NCBI RefSeq assembly: GCF_037971845.1
Contig: NZ_CP150227.1
Coordinates: 1,240,001-1,304,000, forward strand
Source: Paenibacillus sp. FSL R5-0766
GTDB lineage: Bacteria; Bacillota; Bacilli; Paenibacillales; Paenibacillaceae
Direction: 5' to 3'
DNA length: 64,000 nucleotides
The notes below the pieces were generated by a model, which was not told where the DNA came from, did no database searches, and saw only the letters and a program-made list of their open reading frames with translations. The position numbers were made by a program, and so were the translations under genes. Every line of letters starts with the position of its first letter. The first letter of the stretch is position 1. Below, piece by piece: positions 41,044 to 49,222 of the stretch.

Positions 41044-41171
41044 TGTTTTTCCTCCCACCATGAATTAGAATTGGTTAATTTCCTAACCTTTCCATTTATA
41101 TTAACGGAAAGCTAGGGACAGGACAATAAGGGTAATGAAGGAGTGGCAAGACATTTAACAATGTATATTCA

Positions 41172-41347
41172 TTGAATAAAATATTTGCACGTAACGTAGA
41201 GGACAGAAATAACCTGAAGAAGCGGAGCGTTCGCCTTTATCCCCGGATTTTCACTTTGAAAAAGTGGAATCGAAAAATCTGGGGATAACAGCGATCGGAA
41301 GGTTGTTCTGTCATCGGAGTGGCAAGTGTAAACATTCTTTAGTTCAA
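41172..41347 (+). repeat. Palindromic repeat element, copy 2
   Basis: A 176-bp element aligned end to end with copy 1 (12894-13080). It begins TTGAATAAA and ends TTTAGTTCAA, with shared blocks ATTTGCACG, GAGGACAGAA, AACCTGAA, TATCCCCGGATTTTC, TCTGGGGATAACAGCGAT, GGAAGGTTGTTCTGTCATCG. The inner hairpin is CACTTT/AAAGTG here but CCCTT/AAGGG in copy 1, a paired base change. Outside it, the rest of the 41044-41567 gap holds nothing that I recognise. Confidence 0.85.
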
Positions 41348-41567
41348 TTCATATAGGTGTGTTAAAAGGATTTGCTCGAAGGATGACGAATCCTAATGTT
41401 GAATAAGCGCAGAAATGACGAAAAACGGTCTAATTTTAATGTTTAACATTGGTGAATTTGGTTTAATGTACAATGCAATTCCTGTTCTACATTCAGCTAT
41501 TTGGTTCATAGCCATTCGTTTATATAGAACTTGTATGATTCAGTCACAATGGAGGAGGAACGTCACG

Positions 41568-42125
41568 TTGAGCACATCCTATGAGCAGCATGTGGAATAT
41601 CCAAGCCGGAAACGAATGGCGTGGCTTACGGCAGGGGCGGCACTCTTTGTGGCAGCCGGATTTTTTTTGATTTTTGATAGTTCTTCAGTTACGAATGATT
41701 CCATCCTTTCGGATGTGATTGGACTTCTTTCCATTTTGTTTTTTGGGCTATGTTTCTGCTACAGTCTGGTAAAGATGATTAAGAAGGAACCTTCTTTTGT
41801 AATCGATGAGGATGGGTTTGTGGATGCATCTTCTTATACTGCAGGAGGAGCCGTGGCCTGGAAAGACGTTGAGAATATTTTTATGTATGAATTAATGGGA
41901 CAGAAAATGATCGGGGTCAAATTGCGGGACGAGAAAGCCTTTCTGGATCGCCAGAACGGGATGAAACGTAAATTGATGACGTTCAACAGCAATATGGTCG
42001 ATGCGACCATCAGCGTTGCCCAAAGTAGCCTCACAGTGCCACTGGATCAATTGTATATCATGATGATGAGCCACTGGAGACATGTGAGTGATAACATGAT
42101 GTATGATTCGTATAATCGTCGTTAG
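41568..42125 (+). CDS. Small membrane protein, STM3941-like
   Basis: About 185 residues. Two transmembrane helices (AWLTAGAALFVAAGFFLIF and VIGLLSILFFGLCFCYSLV) are followed by a cytoplasmic beta-rich domain (SFVIDEDGFVDASSYTAGGAVAWKDVENIFMYELMGQKMIGVKL) with a PH-like pattern typical of STM3941-type proteins. I place the start at TTG 41568, because GGAGGAGG lies nine bases upstream; the long open extension to 41415 has no ribosome binding site and starts soon after the repeat element. The aldo/keto reductase gene begins 43 bases later. Function is unknown. Confidence 0.65.
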   Translation: MSTSYEQHVEYPSRKRMAWLTAGAALFVAAGFFLIFDSSSVTNDSILSDVIGLLSILFFGLCFCYSLVKMIKKEPSFVIDEDGFVDASSYTAGGAVAWKDVENIFMYELMGQKMIGVKLRDEKAFLDRQNGMKRKLMTFNSNMVDATISVAQSSLTVPLDQLYIMMMSHWRHVSDNMMYDSYNRR

Positions 42126-42168
42126 AGAGGTCAGAACGTCCATAAGTCTTCAGAATGGAGGAATAGAG

Positions 42169-43035
42169 ATGATGCATGGTGATGCAACACGCACGATTCT
42201 ACTTCCGGATGGAACTGCCCTGCCTGCGATAGGACAAGGCACATGGAACATGGGAGAGAAGCAATCTAGCCAAGAAGAAGAAGTACGAGCACTTCGTTCC
42301 GGTATTGAACAGGGAATGACCGTGATTGATACGGCGGAGATGTATGCAGAAGGTGGGGCAGAAGTTGTTACGGGAAAGGCCATCTCGGGCCATCGTGATG
42401 AAGTTTTTCTCGTATCCAAAGTATATCCCCATCATGCGGATCGCAAGCAGATGATTACGGCTTGTGAGCGTAGTCTCACGCGTCTTGGTACAGATCGTCT
42501 GGATCTGTATTTGCTTCACTGGCGTGGAGGAGTACCGCTCGAAGAGACGGTTGAGGCTTTGGAACAATTGAAGCAATCCGGTAAAATCATTCGCTGGGGT
42601 GTATCAAATCTGGATACAAGGGATATGCAGGAGTTATGGAGTCTGCCGGAGGGGGCTAAGTGCATGGTGAACCAGGTGCTCTACCATGCAGCTTCGCGTG
42701 GTATTGAACATGATCTGCTTCCCTGGATGCGGGAACGGAGCGTTCCTGTAATGGCGTATTGTCCCCTGGCTCAGGGTGGCAGACTTCGAAGTGAATTGTT
42801 GGAGCATCCCGTCATTCAGGAGATTGCACAGGGTCGAGGAGTTACGACTTCGCAGATCGCATTAGCCTGGGTGATCAGGGATGGAGATGTGCTGGCGATT
42901 CCCAAGGCGGTACAGCTGAATCATGTAGCAGACAATGCAGCAGCAGTGAATATCGTTTTGACACAAGAGGAACTCACCCGTTTGGATAAGGCATTCCCTG
43001 CGCCTGAAGGCAAAGTACCTCTAGATATCGTGTGA
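42169..43035 (+). CDS. Aldo/keto reductase
   Basis: Protein of 288 residues with a TIM-barrel AKR fold. It has LPAIGQGTWNMGE, the catalytic tetrad in DTAEMYAEGGAEVVTGKAI (Asp, Tyr), VSKVYPHHADR (Lys) and LYLLHWRGG (His), and the NADPH-site segment LAIPKAVQLNHVADNAAAV. It reduces aldehydes or ketones with NADPH in the cytoplasm. It is closest in pattern to the YeaE-like branch of bacterial AKRs. GGAGG lies seven bases before the ATG at 42169. A terminator follows 33 bases after the stop. Confidence 0.92.
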   Translation: MMHGDATRTILLPDGTALPAIGQGTWNMGEKQSSQEEEVRALRSGIEQGMTVIDTAEMYAEGGAEVVTGKAISGHRDEVFLVSKVYPHHADRKQMITACERSLTRLGTDRLDLYLLHWRGGVPLEETVEALEQLKQSGKIIRWGVSNLDTRDMQELWSLPEGAKCMVNQVLYHAASRGIEHDLLPWMRERSVPVMAYCPLAQGGRLRSELLEHPVIQEIAQGRGVTTSQIALAWVIRDGDVLAIPKAVQLNHVADNAAAVNIVLTQEELTRLDKAFPAPEGKVPLDIV

Positions 43036-43067
43036 AATAGATGAAAATACGATTAATAAGTCATGCG

Positions 43068-43096
43068 GAGCAGATCTACCCGATCTGCTCTTTTTT
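43068..43096 (+). terminator. Terminator after the aldo/keto reductase gene
   Basis: GAGCAGATC (43068-43076) pairs perfectly with GATCTGCTC (43082-43090) over a five-base loop, followed by six T residues. Confidence 0.92.
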
Positions 43097-43186
43097 GTGT
43101 CCATGTATCTATACAGACCTGCTCCCATAAACAGATAACCGAAGCTTCCGCAGGACCAAAGCGAAAATAGGTTTTAACAAATGGGC

Positions 43187-43235
43187 TTTACAACACTATT
43201 TCACTAGTGTACTATGTAACTAACACACCAGTACA
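43187..43235 (+). promoter_or_regulatory. Promoter and operator of the second GntR/ABC module
   Basis: TTTACA (43187-43192) and TACTAT (43210-43215) lie exactly 17 bases apart. TGTACT (43208-43213) and AGTACA (43230-43235) form an inverted repeat overlapping the -10 box, a likely site for auto-repression by the GntR protein encoded just downstream. Confidence 0.65.
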
Positions 43236-43253
43236 GAGAGGAGCGAGAGCTTT

Positions 43254-43640
43254 GTGACTATGGAATTTGATAACAATTTACCAATCTATCTGCAGATCAT
43301 GCAGTATATCAAAAGACAGATTGTAACCGGGACACTTCAGGCAGGTGACAAAATACCTTCGGTTCGTGAACTGGCGGCTGAACTACAGATCAATCCCAAT
43401 ACAGTACAACGGACATTTCAGGAGCTTGAGCGGGAAGAAGTGGTTGAAACCAAACGGGGCTTGGGCAGATACGTAACCAGTGAGGAGCGGAAGATTATGA
43501 CGATCAAAAAAGAGATGGCCGGTGAATTGCTGGAACGCTTTCTGACCGGAATGCAGGAACTGGGGATCGAAGAGCAGGACATCTTATCCATCGTAGCCGA
43601 TGCTGTTGCGGAAGGAAAGGGAGGAACAACGCATGAGTAA
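43254..43640 (+). CDS. GntR family regulator, YtrA subfamily (second module)
   Basis: Protein of 128 residues. The winged helix is NLPIYLQIMQYIKRQIVTG ... IPSVRELAAELQINPNTVQRTFQELEREEVVETKRGLG, with a short dimerisation tail. GTG at 43254 is chosen because GAGAGGAG lies ten bases upstream; the ATG at 43260 is spaced too far. It overlaps the ATPase gene by eight bases. It probably represses its own operon, which encodes an ATPase and a six-helix permease. The layout parallels the module at 24658-27944, but the permease is unrelated in size. Confidence 0.9.
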   Translation: MTMEFDNNLPIYLQIMQYIKRQIVTGTLQAGDKIPSVRELAAELQINPNTVQRTFQELEREEVVETKRGLGRYVTSEERKIMTIKKEMAGELLERFLTGMQELGIEEQDILSIVADAVAEGKGGTTHE

Positions 43641-44331
43641 CATCCTTGAACTGAACCAGATCAATAAAACATATGGCAATAAGAAAGCGCTCAGTAATAT
43701 TACATTGGATATTGCTCCAGGACGAATCGTAGGTCTGCTGGGTAGCAACGGTAGTGGAAAAAGTACGCTCATGAAGCTGGTTGCAGGTTTGTTGCATCCG
43801 AGCAGCGGAACGATTCAAGTCACAGGTAAGCCTGTTGGGCTGGAGACGAAGGCGCTGGTTTCGTTCATGCCGGATCGCCCATTAACCGAGAAGTGGATGA
43901 GAGTGCGGGATGCGATTGCATACTATCGCGATTTCTATGCTGATTTTGATGAAGAGAAGGCACGGGAGATGCTGGACTTTATGAACCTTGTCGAGAGTGA
44001 CCGGGTACGGCATCTGTCTAAAGGCATGAATGAACGACTACAACTAACACTGGCACTTTCTCGTAAGGCTCGTCTGTATTTGCTGGATGAACCTATCGGT
44101 GGAGTTGACCCGGTTGCGCGTGGCAAGATTCTGGATGCGATCGTCAAATTCTATGATGAAGACAGCAGTCTGATCATCTCCACGCATCTTGTGAATGATA
44201 TCGAACGGATTTTTGATGAAGTTGTCTTTATTCGCGAGGGTGAGTTGGTGATGCGGGAAGAAGTGGAAACGCTCCGTCTGAAATATGGGAAAAGTGTGGA
44301 TGAGATGTTCAAGGAGGTCTATGCGGAATGA
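43633..44331 (+). CDS. ABC transporter ATPase (second GntR module)
   Basis: Protein of 232 residues. Walker A is GSNGSGKST, the signature is the variant LSKGMNERL, Walker B is LYLLDEPIGGVD, and the switch histidine lies in ISTHLVNDIERIFDE. The ATG at 43633 follows AAAGGGAGG; an upstream frame extension lies in gntR. The stop overlaps the permease start as ATGA. It energises the small permease encoded next. Confidence 0.9.
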   Translation: MSNILELNQINKTYGNKKALSNITLDIAPGRIVGLLGSNGSGKSTLMKLVAGLLHPSSGTIQVTGKPVGLETKALVSFMPDRPLTEKWMRVRDAIAYYRDFYADFDEEKAREMLDFMNLVESDRVRHLSKGMNERLQLTLALSRKARLYLLDEPIGGVDPVARGKILDAIVKFYDEDSSLIISTHLVNDIERIFDEVVFIREGELVMREEVETLRLKYGKSVDEMFKEVYAE

Positions 44332-45068
44332 TGACATTATTGAAGTATGACTTTAGAAGGAACTGGAATACACTGCTGGCTGGGCTAGTTATTTTGATTA
44401 TCGCTCAAGTGGGGCTTTCCCTTTTCGTGTCTGAGGTCACAGGGATTGTGCTTGGCATTATGGGTTATGTTGGAGTTGGTGTGGCTATTTATGTGAAAAT
44501 GATCAAAACATACACGTCCAATATCCGCTCTTATAATCGCCGTCTGTTACCCGTAACGGGCCTATCACATGTGTTGTCTCCTTTGATCTTTGGACTACTT
44601 TGCGGGTTGGGGTTAGTCATTATATTCGCGACTCATGCCTACATCTATATCTCAATGAAGCTACGAATGAACATGGCTACCAATATTGATCTTTCGGGTC
44701 TGCATGTTTCGGACTATATTAGTTTGTTGCTGTTTAGCGCATGGGTTATGGTATTCATGACCGTTATCATTTTCCTTTCGATCTCGATTGCAGGCAGCTT
44801 CCGTTGGAGAACTGGGCCATGGATCGGAATCGTTGCATTCTTGGTCCTCGTTAATCTGCTTGGCTGGTTGGAGAATATCATTACGACAGGACGTTTTAGT
44901 CCAAATGAAATGTTCCGGTATACGGAAGAAAGTACAGGGATCTCGATCACAGCCAATGGCGTATTATGGTCGGACGGCATGTGGGGAAGCATTGTATTTG
45001 AAGTTATTGTGGCGGTCATCCTGGTGTGGGCTACCATTTACCTGAACAACAAAAAAGTCGAAGTCTGA
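44328..45068 (+). CDS. ABC-2 type permease, six helices (second GntR module)
   Basis: Protein of 246 residues with six hydrophobic helices, starting NTLLAGLVILIIAQVGLSLFV and ending VIVAVILVWATIYLNNKKVEV, and no large external domain. It overlaps the ATPase gene by four bases. With the ATPase it probably forms an exporter or an antibiotic-sensing transporter; the substrate cannot be read. A terminator follows. Confidence 0.82.
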   Translation: MMTLLKYDFRRNWNTLLAGLVILIIAQVGLSLFVSEVTGIVLGIMGYVGVGVAIYVKMIKTYTSNIRSYNRRLLPVTGLSHVLSPLIFGLLCGLGLVIIFATHAYIYISMKLRMNMATNIDLSGLHVSDYISLLLFSAWVMVFMTVIIFLSISIAGSFRWRTGPWIGIVAFLVLVNLLGWLENIITTGRFSPNEMFRYTEESTGISITANGVLWSDGMWGSIVFEVIVAVILVWATIYLNNKKVEV

Positions 45069-45092
45069 TAACAGGATAACTTGAACGTGATG

Positions 45093-45118
45093 CGAGCAAC
45101 CAGGGTTGCTCGTTTTTT
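45093..45118 (+). terminator. Terminator after the second GntR/ABC module
   Basis: CGAGCAAC (45093-45100) pairs with GTTGCTCG (45105-45112) over a four-base loop, followed by six T residues. Confidence 0.9.
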
Positions 45119-45247
45119 GCATCCAGTAATAATCCACTTTTTGAATCGAATCCCATTAATGATACGTAAATATAGATATATTGTGTGCTCGATGCGAGAT
45201 TAGGTTAAAGAGAACAAAAGGATCTGTAAGGGAAAGGAGAAAGTGTT

Positions 45248-45751
45248 ATGGAATTATACTTCAGGGATAACTTTTTTAACGCAGGTTACACCGAGATTAT
45301 GAATCCGAATCAGGAACAGGCTGGGCATCTGGATTTGAAAAGTGTCTTTGGTTCTTCACTCGATGTATCAGATAACTCAGGATTAGTCTGCAGCGGTAAA
45401 TTCCGCATGTTAACCAATCGTTGGGATATCACTGCAACAGATGGGAGACATCTGGGTGTGTTGCGGGCGAGATTCAGTTTTTTTAGTAAAAAGTATGAAT
45501 ATGACGCAGGATCACGCGGTACATATGATGTGTCTGCTCCAGCATTTTCGCAGGAATATGATATAAGTGGCAGTGGTGGCCGCATCGTGGCAAGCTTCCG
45601 CCGTACCAGCGGCTGGTTTAGTTCAGGGGCATTTGTATTAGATAACCAGTCGGAACAACTGGACACGTATGAATTAATTGCAGTGGTCATGGGCGTGCAC
45701 GCGATTAATAAAAGACGGAACTCGGCTGCCAGCAGTGGCGGAGCGACGTAA
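45248..45751 (+). CDS. LURP-one/Tubby-C-like protein (YxjI-like)
   Basis: Protein of 167 residues, almost entirely beta-strand in pattern (KFRMLTNRWDITATDGRHLGVLRARFSFFSKKYEYDA ... YDISGSGGRIVASFRRTSGWFSSGAFVLD), resembling the LOR/Tubby C-terminal fold of B. subtilis YxjI and phospholipid-scramblase-like proteins. It has no signal peptide and no catalytic residues. AAAGGAGAAAG precedes the ATG. It stands alone between two terminators. The family call rests on fold pattern and is moderate; the function is unknown. Confidence 0.6.
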   Translation: MELYFRDNFFNAGYTEIMNPNQEQAGHLDLKSVFGSSLDVSDNSGLVCSGKFRMLTNRWDITATDGRHLGVLRARFSFFSKKYEYDAGSRGTYDVSAPAFSQEYDISGSGGRIVASFRRTSGWFSSGAFVLDNQSEQLDTYELIAVVMGVHAINKRRNSAASSGGAT

Positions 45752-45818
45752 GTGGAACGAATAGAGTTACTTCCGCTGATAAGTTTATGACTTTTTACGA
45801 GCAAGCAAGTATCGCAAT

Positions 45819-45852
45819 AAAAGGTTTGGATGAGATGATCCAGACCTTTTTT
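45819..45852 (+). terminator. Terminator between the LURP-one-like gene and the convergent WYL gene
   Basis: AAAAGGTTTGGAT (45819-45831) pairs with ATCCAGACCTTTT with one wobble, followed by T residues to 45852. Confidence 0.85.
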
Positions 45853-45912
45853 CGTATATGGATATGGATTTGTCTTTTGAGCAATAGTTATGGTTAACCC
45901 AATCTTACAAAA

Positions 45913-46797
45913 TCATTGACCATCGGCTTTCGCAAGGGAGCCTTCCTCACGTTGGCGGTGCTGAACTTCATTGGAGCATTCGGAGTGCGTATCAGGATCT
46001 TTTTCCGCATAACGTGTCAGTGCCTTCGCAGCTGTTTCGGACATCCGCTCCCGTAGCACTGTGTGGTCAGCGATGCGAACCCGTTTGCCGAGAAAACGCA
46101 TTTTGGATAAGACGTAATCCATCTCATTGCGCGGAACGGTCAGCTCGATCCGATATGTCTGCTTGGCTTCCAGGTACTCGACCTGTTTCTCAAAGCAGGA
46201 GAATGCATAGAGGATTCGGGACAGCTCCTGATTGAACTCGGGCAGTACCTCGATGGTGATGGTCGTTTTGCGCTTCTCCGTTATCGCAGCAATTCGGGCA
46301 GTGTAACCCGAAGCGGTATCCGGTTCAACCGGTTGGGCTTCCACGGTAACGATGCTGTGCAGCTTGGTTGACATTAGTTTGTCGAAGCGAGGCGCATACC
46401 AGAGCACGTACCATTCTTTTTTGACCATGGAATACTCCAGTTTATACGGGAAGCCAAATTCATCATGGCTCGTGCGTCCATTGCGGACGCGACCTGTCAT
46501 GCGAAATCCCTGATGATGAAGAATGATTAGTCGTAACTGTCGAAGAAGTGGGTGAGAGACATTGTTTTCTTGGCTTTTGGCTTTTTCAGTCAGGTAATCT
46601 TGAAGGTTCAGGTCCTGCTCACCATTCAGCATTTTGTACATTTTATCCAATGTAACAGGGCTCAGCGCTTCTCTCGCAGCAGGGTGATTCAGCATCATGC
46701 GAAGCCAGGCCCGTTCCTGAGAGGTCCAGGTGAATAGTCCGGTTTCATTCAATCGCGTCATCATCTGGTAATTGAACATCTTCTCGAACAGGTTCAT
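45913..46797 (-). CDS. WYL-domain protein 2 (putative ligand-sensing regulator partner)
   Basis: About 294 residues. The middle holds a WYL domain (LRLIILHHQGFRMTGRV ... PYKLEYSMVKKEWYVLWYAPRFDKLMSTKLHSIVTVE) with the typical W-Y-L-type core, followed by a WCX-like C-terminal region (TITIEVLPEFNQELSRILYAF). No clear helix-turn-helix precedes it. The start is uncertain: GGAAGGAGA lies directly before TTG 46809 and 13 bases before ATG 46797. It overlaps the end of the upstream WYL gene, so the two are co-expressed. WYL domains bind nucleic acids or nucleotides and regulate DNA-damage and defence genes; here they face the RNA repair operon. Confidence 0.78.
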   Translation of the reverse strand: MNLFEKMFNYQMMTRLNETGLFTWTSQERAWLRMMLNHPAAREALSPVTLDKMYKMLNGEQDLNLQDYLTEKAKSQENNVSHPLLRQLRLIILHHQGFRMTGRVRNGRTSHDEFGFPYKLEYSMVKKEWYVLWYAPRFDKLMSTKLHSIVTVEAQPVEPDTASGYTARIAAITEKRKTTITIEVLPEFNQELSRILYAFSCFEKQVEYLEAKQTYRIELTVPRNEMDYVLSKMRFLGKRVRIADHTVLRERMSETAAKALTRYAEKDPDTHSECSNEVQHRQREEGSLAKADGQ

Positions 46798-48100
46798 AAT
46801 ATTCCGCAATCTCCTTCCATTCCTTAATCATCTCCTGGCGTAGTCTATGGGGTGCGATTACTTCGCAGCTTGAGCCAAAACTCCGTAACCATGGTTTGAT
46901 CTCGGTGGTACCGTTGACCTGAATTTCGTAGAGAAAGGTATGATCCGTTTCGGGTATAATTTTGCCCCATTGACCTTGCAGACGAACCCGATCCAGAATG
47001 AAGTTGCGCTGACCACGCTCCGGGTGGAAAAAGCGAGCTTGAACCGTCACGGTATTTCCCGTATCCACGAGCCAACTGTAGCGACTAATGTCGGTCCACT
47101 GCTGCTTCAGTTCGAGCATGTATTGCTCTTCTACTGAATCCTGTTCCTCAAGTTGGGTTATGCCTTCCATGCGGAATTTTACAAAGCCGCGGCGGCCCTG
47201 ATATCCAATTACATACCAACGACCATACTGATGGTCATAAATCACTTCAAGGGGCACGATCCGGTTGGATCGTCCGCCTGCTTCCCGTTCAAAGCGTGGA
47301 TTCGTATTCTGTGAACTGTAGCTGGATGGTTTTTTCGGTGAATAGTATAGGAACTGCACACGTTTACGCTGACGAATCGCACTAAGCAGCGTGTAGAGAT
47401 GAGCTTCGTCCAGGATACGAGAATAATAGTGATACTTATAGATATAGGGCTCGGTAACTTCTTCTTGCGGGAAACTTGCCGTAATGGCTTTTTTCAGACT
47501 ATCCCGCAATAAATATCCCTGTACGGACGGTACCTGAGTGTTTGCCATCATATCCACAAAATCATACAACTCCAGCTGTTCCTCCACTGTTAATTCGGTA
47601 AGGACATCCTGTTGTAAAGCATAGCGATATGGTCTGCCACCTGGCTCTTTTCGAATAACCCCAACCTCTTCCAGATACTTTAGATCGGAGCGAATGGTTT
47701 TCTCGTCAGGTAACGCCAGATCTTCCGGCAGATCAGCACAGCAGGCGTCCAGCAGTTCCATCGCGGTTAAGGCTTTATGTTGTAAGGTATGCAAAAGGAC
47801 AGAAAGCCGCTGAACTTCAGTCTCTTTCATCGACTTGGCGCGGAAGAGGAAGAGCAGCATGGGTTCAGCCGACTCTCCATACTGGAAGCGAACGAGATCC
47901 GCTATTTCCCGGCTTGCTTCGGCACCTGAGCGCTGGTCGGCAACGGTCTGCATGATTTCTTTTAATCTGCGATTGGTTTTATCAAAGGTATGTACGGATA
48001 TGCCAAGCCGCTCGGCATATTGTTTGCGGTTATACGCACCGCTTGTTAGGGATAACATGCGTAAGAACTGAATTTCTTTGTCAAAACTCTCTCTTGCCAT
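46745..48100 (-). CDS. WYL-domain transcriptional regulator 1
   Basis: About 451 residues. The N-terminus has a helix-turn-helix-like segment (RKQYAERLGISVHTFDKTNRRLKEIM), then a second winged-helix-like region (DEKTIRSDLKYLEEVGVIRKEPGGRPYRYAL), and a WYL domain (LLSAIRQRKRVQFLYYSPKK ... RIVPLEVIYDHQYGRWYVIGYQGRRGFVKFRMEGI), followed by a WCX-like tail. The ATG at 48100 follows AAGGAG with nine-base spacing. It is transcribed divergently from the nucleotidyltransferase-Hen1-Pnkp operon, 262 bases away, so it is the best candidate regulator of RNA repair here, replacing the role that RtcR has for Rtc. This is positional inference. Confidence 0.85.
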   Translation of the reverse strand: MARESFDKEIQFLRMLSLTSGAYNRKQYAERLGISVHTFDKTNRRLKEIMQTVADQRSGAEASREIADLVRFQYGESAEPMLLFLFRAKSMKETEVQRLSVLLHTLQHKALTAMELLDACCADLPEDLALPDEKTIRSDLKYLEEVGVIRKEPGGRPYRYALQQDVLTELTVEEQLELYDFVDMMANTQVPSVQGYLLRDSLKKAITASFPQEEVTEPYIYKYHYYSRILDEAHLYTLLSAIRQRKRVQFLYYSPKKPSSYSSQNTNPRFEREAGGRSNRIVPLEVIYDHQYGRWYVIGYQGRRGFVKFRMEGITQLEEQDSVEEQYMLELKQQWTDISRYSWLVDTGNTVTVQARFFHPERGQRNFILDRVRLQGQWGKIIPETDHTFLYEIQVNGTTEIKPWLRSFGSSCEVIAPHRLRQEMIKEWKEIAEYYEPVREDVQLPDDDAIE

Positions 48101-48362
48101 GAACATTCACTCCTTGTTATCCCTTCATTGTAGCAGGATGAGCGGCAGGTTTCATTTAAACTTATGAAGGTAAACGATAATTTAATGAGTGATGAAAGTG
48201 ATTCGTCGCCATACTTCTGCCATGTTCGTATGTATCATGCTTGGGTCATAATGAGGGTATGAGCGAGGCAGGGAAACACGATTAATCGATCTGGTGAACA
48301 ATGCGAGAAGGGATTAGGAATCTGTGATACATAATGTAATTTTTTAAAAGGAGGCGACTGAC

Positions 48363-49163
48363 ATGACCTACGTTCATGAAGAAATGAAAGATACGATTGG
48401 ACAACAGCTGAAGCAGATTGAACAGGAGGAGCAGGTACGGATCATCTATGCCTGTGAATCGGGCAGTCGAGCGTGGGGATTTCCTTCACAGGAGAGTGAT
48501 TATGATGTGCGTTTTCTGTATGTGAGACCGCTGGAATGGTATTTGTCGATTGAGGATAAAAGGGATGTGATCGAACGCCCAATCAGTGATCAGCTCGACA
48601 TCAATGGTTGGGATCTGCGCAAGGCGTTGAAGCTGTTTCGCAAATCCAATCCACCGTTATTGGAGTGGCTGCAATCCCCCATTCAGTATGATGAACAGTA
48701 TAACGTGGCACAGCATATCCGTGCGCTGTCGCCGTTAACCTTCTCGCCCAAGTCCTGCATGTATCATTATCTGAATATGGCGAAGGGTAATTTCCGAGAT
48801 TATTTACAAGGTGAGCGGGTGAAGATCAAAAAGTACTTCTATGTGTTACGTCCCTTACTCGCTTGTGGCTGGATCGAACGTTATAATGCAATGCCACCGA
48901 TGGCATTTGAAGAGCTGGTGCAAGAACTTGTACCTGCGACTACACCGCTATATACGGAGATTCATGAATTGCTGCGCCGGAAAAGGGCGGGCGAGGAACT
49001 GGATCTGGAGCCGCAGTTGCCAGCAATACAAGCTTTTTTGACAGAGAAGATCGAGCATTTTGAACGACTGGCTGGCCAGATGGAGAATGAGCAAATTATT
49101 CAAATTGAAGAATTGGACCGGATTTTTCGATTTGCATTGCAAGAGGTATGGGGAACTAATTAG
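48363..49163 (+). CDS. Nucleotidyltransferase (YcgL/COG3541-like) of the RNA repair operon
   Basis: Protein of 266 residues. The polymerase-beta-type signature is GSRAWGFPSQESDYDVRF, with Gly34-Ser35 and metal-binding Asp46 and Asp48, followed by DINGWDLRKALKLFRKSNPPLLEWLQSPI, typical of the YcgL-type nucleotidyltransferase group. It would transfer a nucleoside monophosphate to an RNA end, protein or small molecule; the target is unknown. AAAAGGAGGCG precedes the ATG. It lies first in the operon with hen1 and pnkp, 59 bases before hen1, so a role in RNA end repair is likely. Confidence 0.85.
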   Translation: MTYVHEEMKDTIGQQLKQIEQEEQVRIIYACESGSRAWGFPSQESDYDVRFLYVRPLEWYLSIEDKRDVIERPISDQLDINGWDLRKALKLFRKSNPPLLEWLQSPIQYDEQYNVAQHIRALSPLTFSPKSCMYHYLNMAKGNFRDYLQGERVKIKKYFYVLRPLLACGWIERYNAMPPMAFEELVQELVPATTPLYTEIHELLRRKRAGEELDLEPQLPAIQAFLTEKIEHFERLAGQMENEQIIQIEELDRIFRFALQEVWGTN

Positions 49164-49222
49164 GGCTTGATGACAACGGAAATCGTGAAAGAGAATAGAA
49201 TTGATCCGAAGGAGGAGAAACG

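Noticed and set aside
41415..41567. N-terminal extension of the STM3941-like gene
   Set aside because: No ribosome binding site at 41415, whereas GGAGGAGG precedes TTG 41568; the extension is not conserved in character with the rest.
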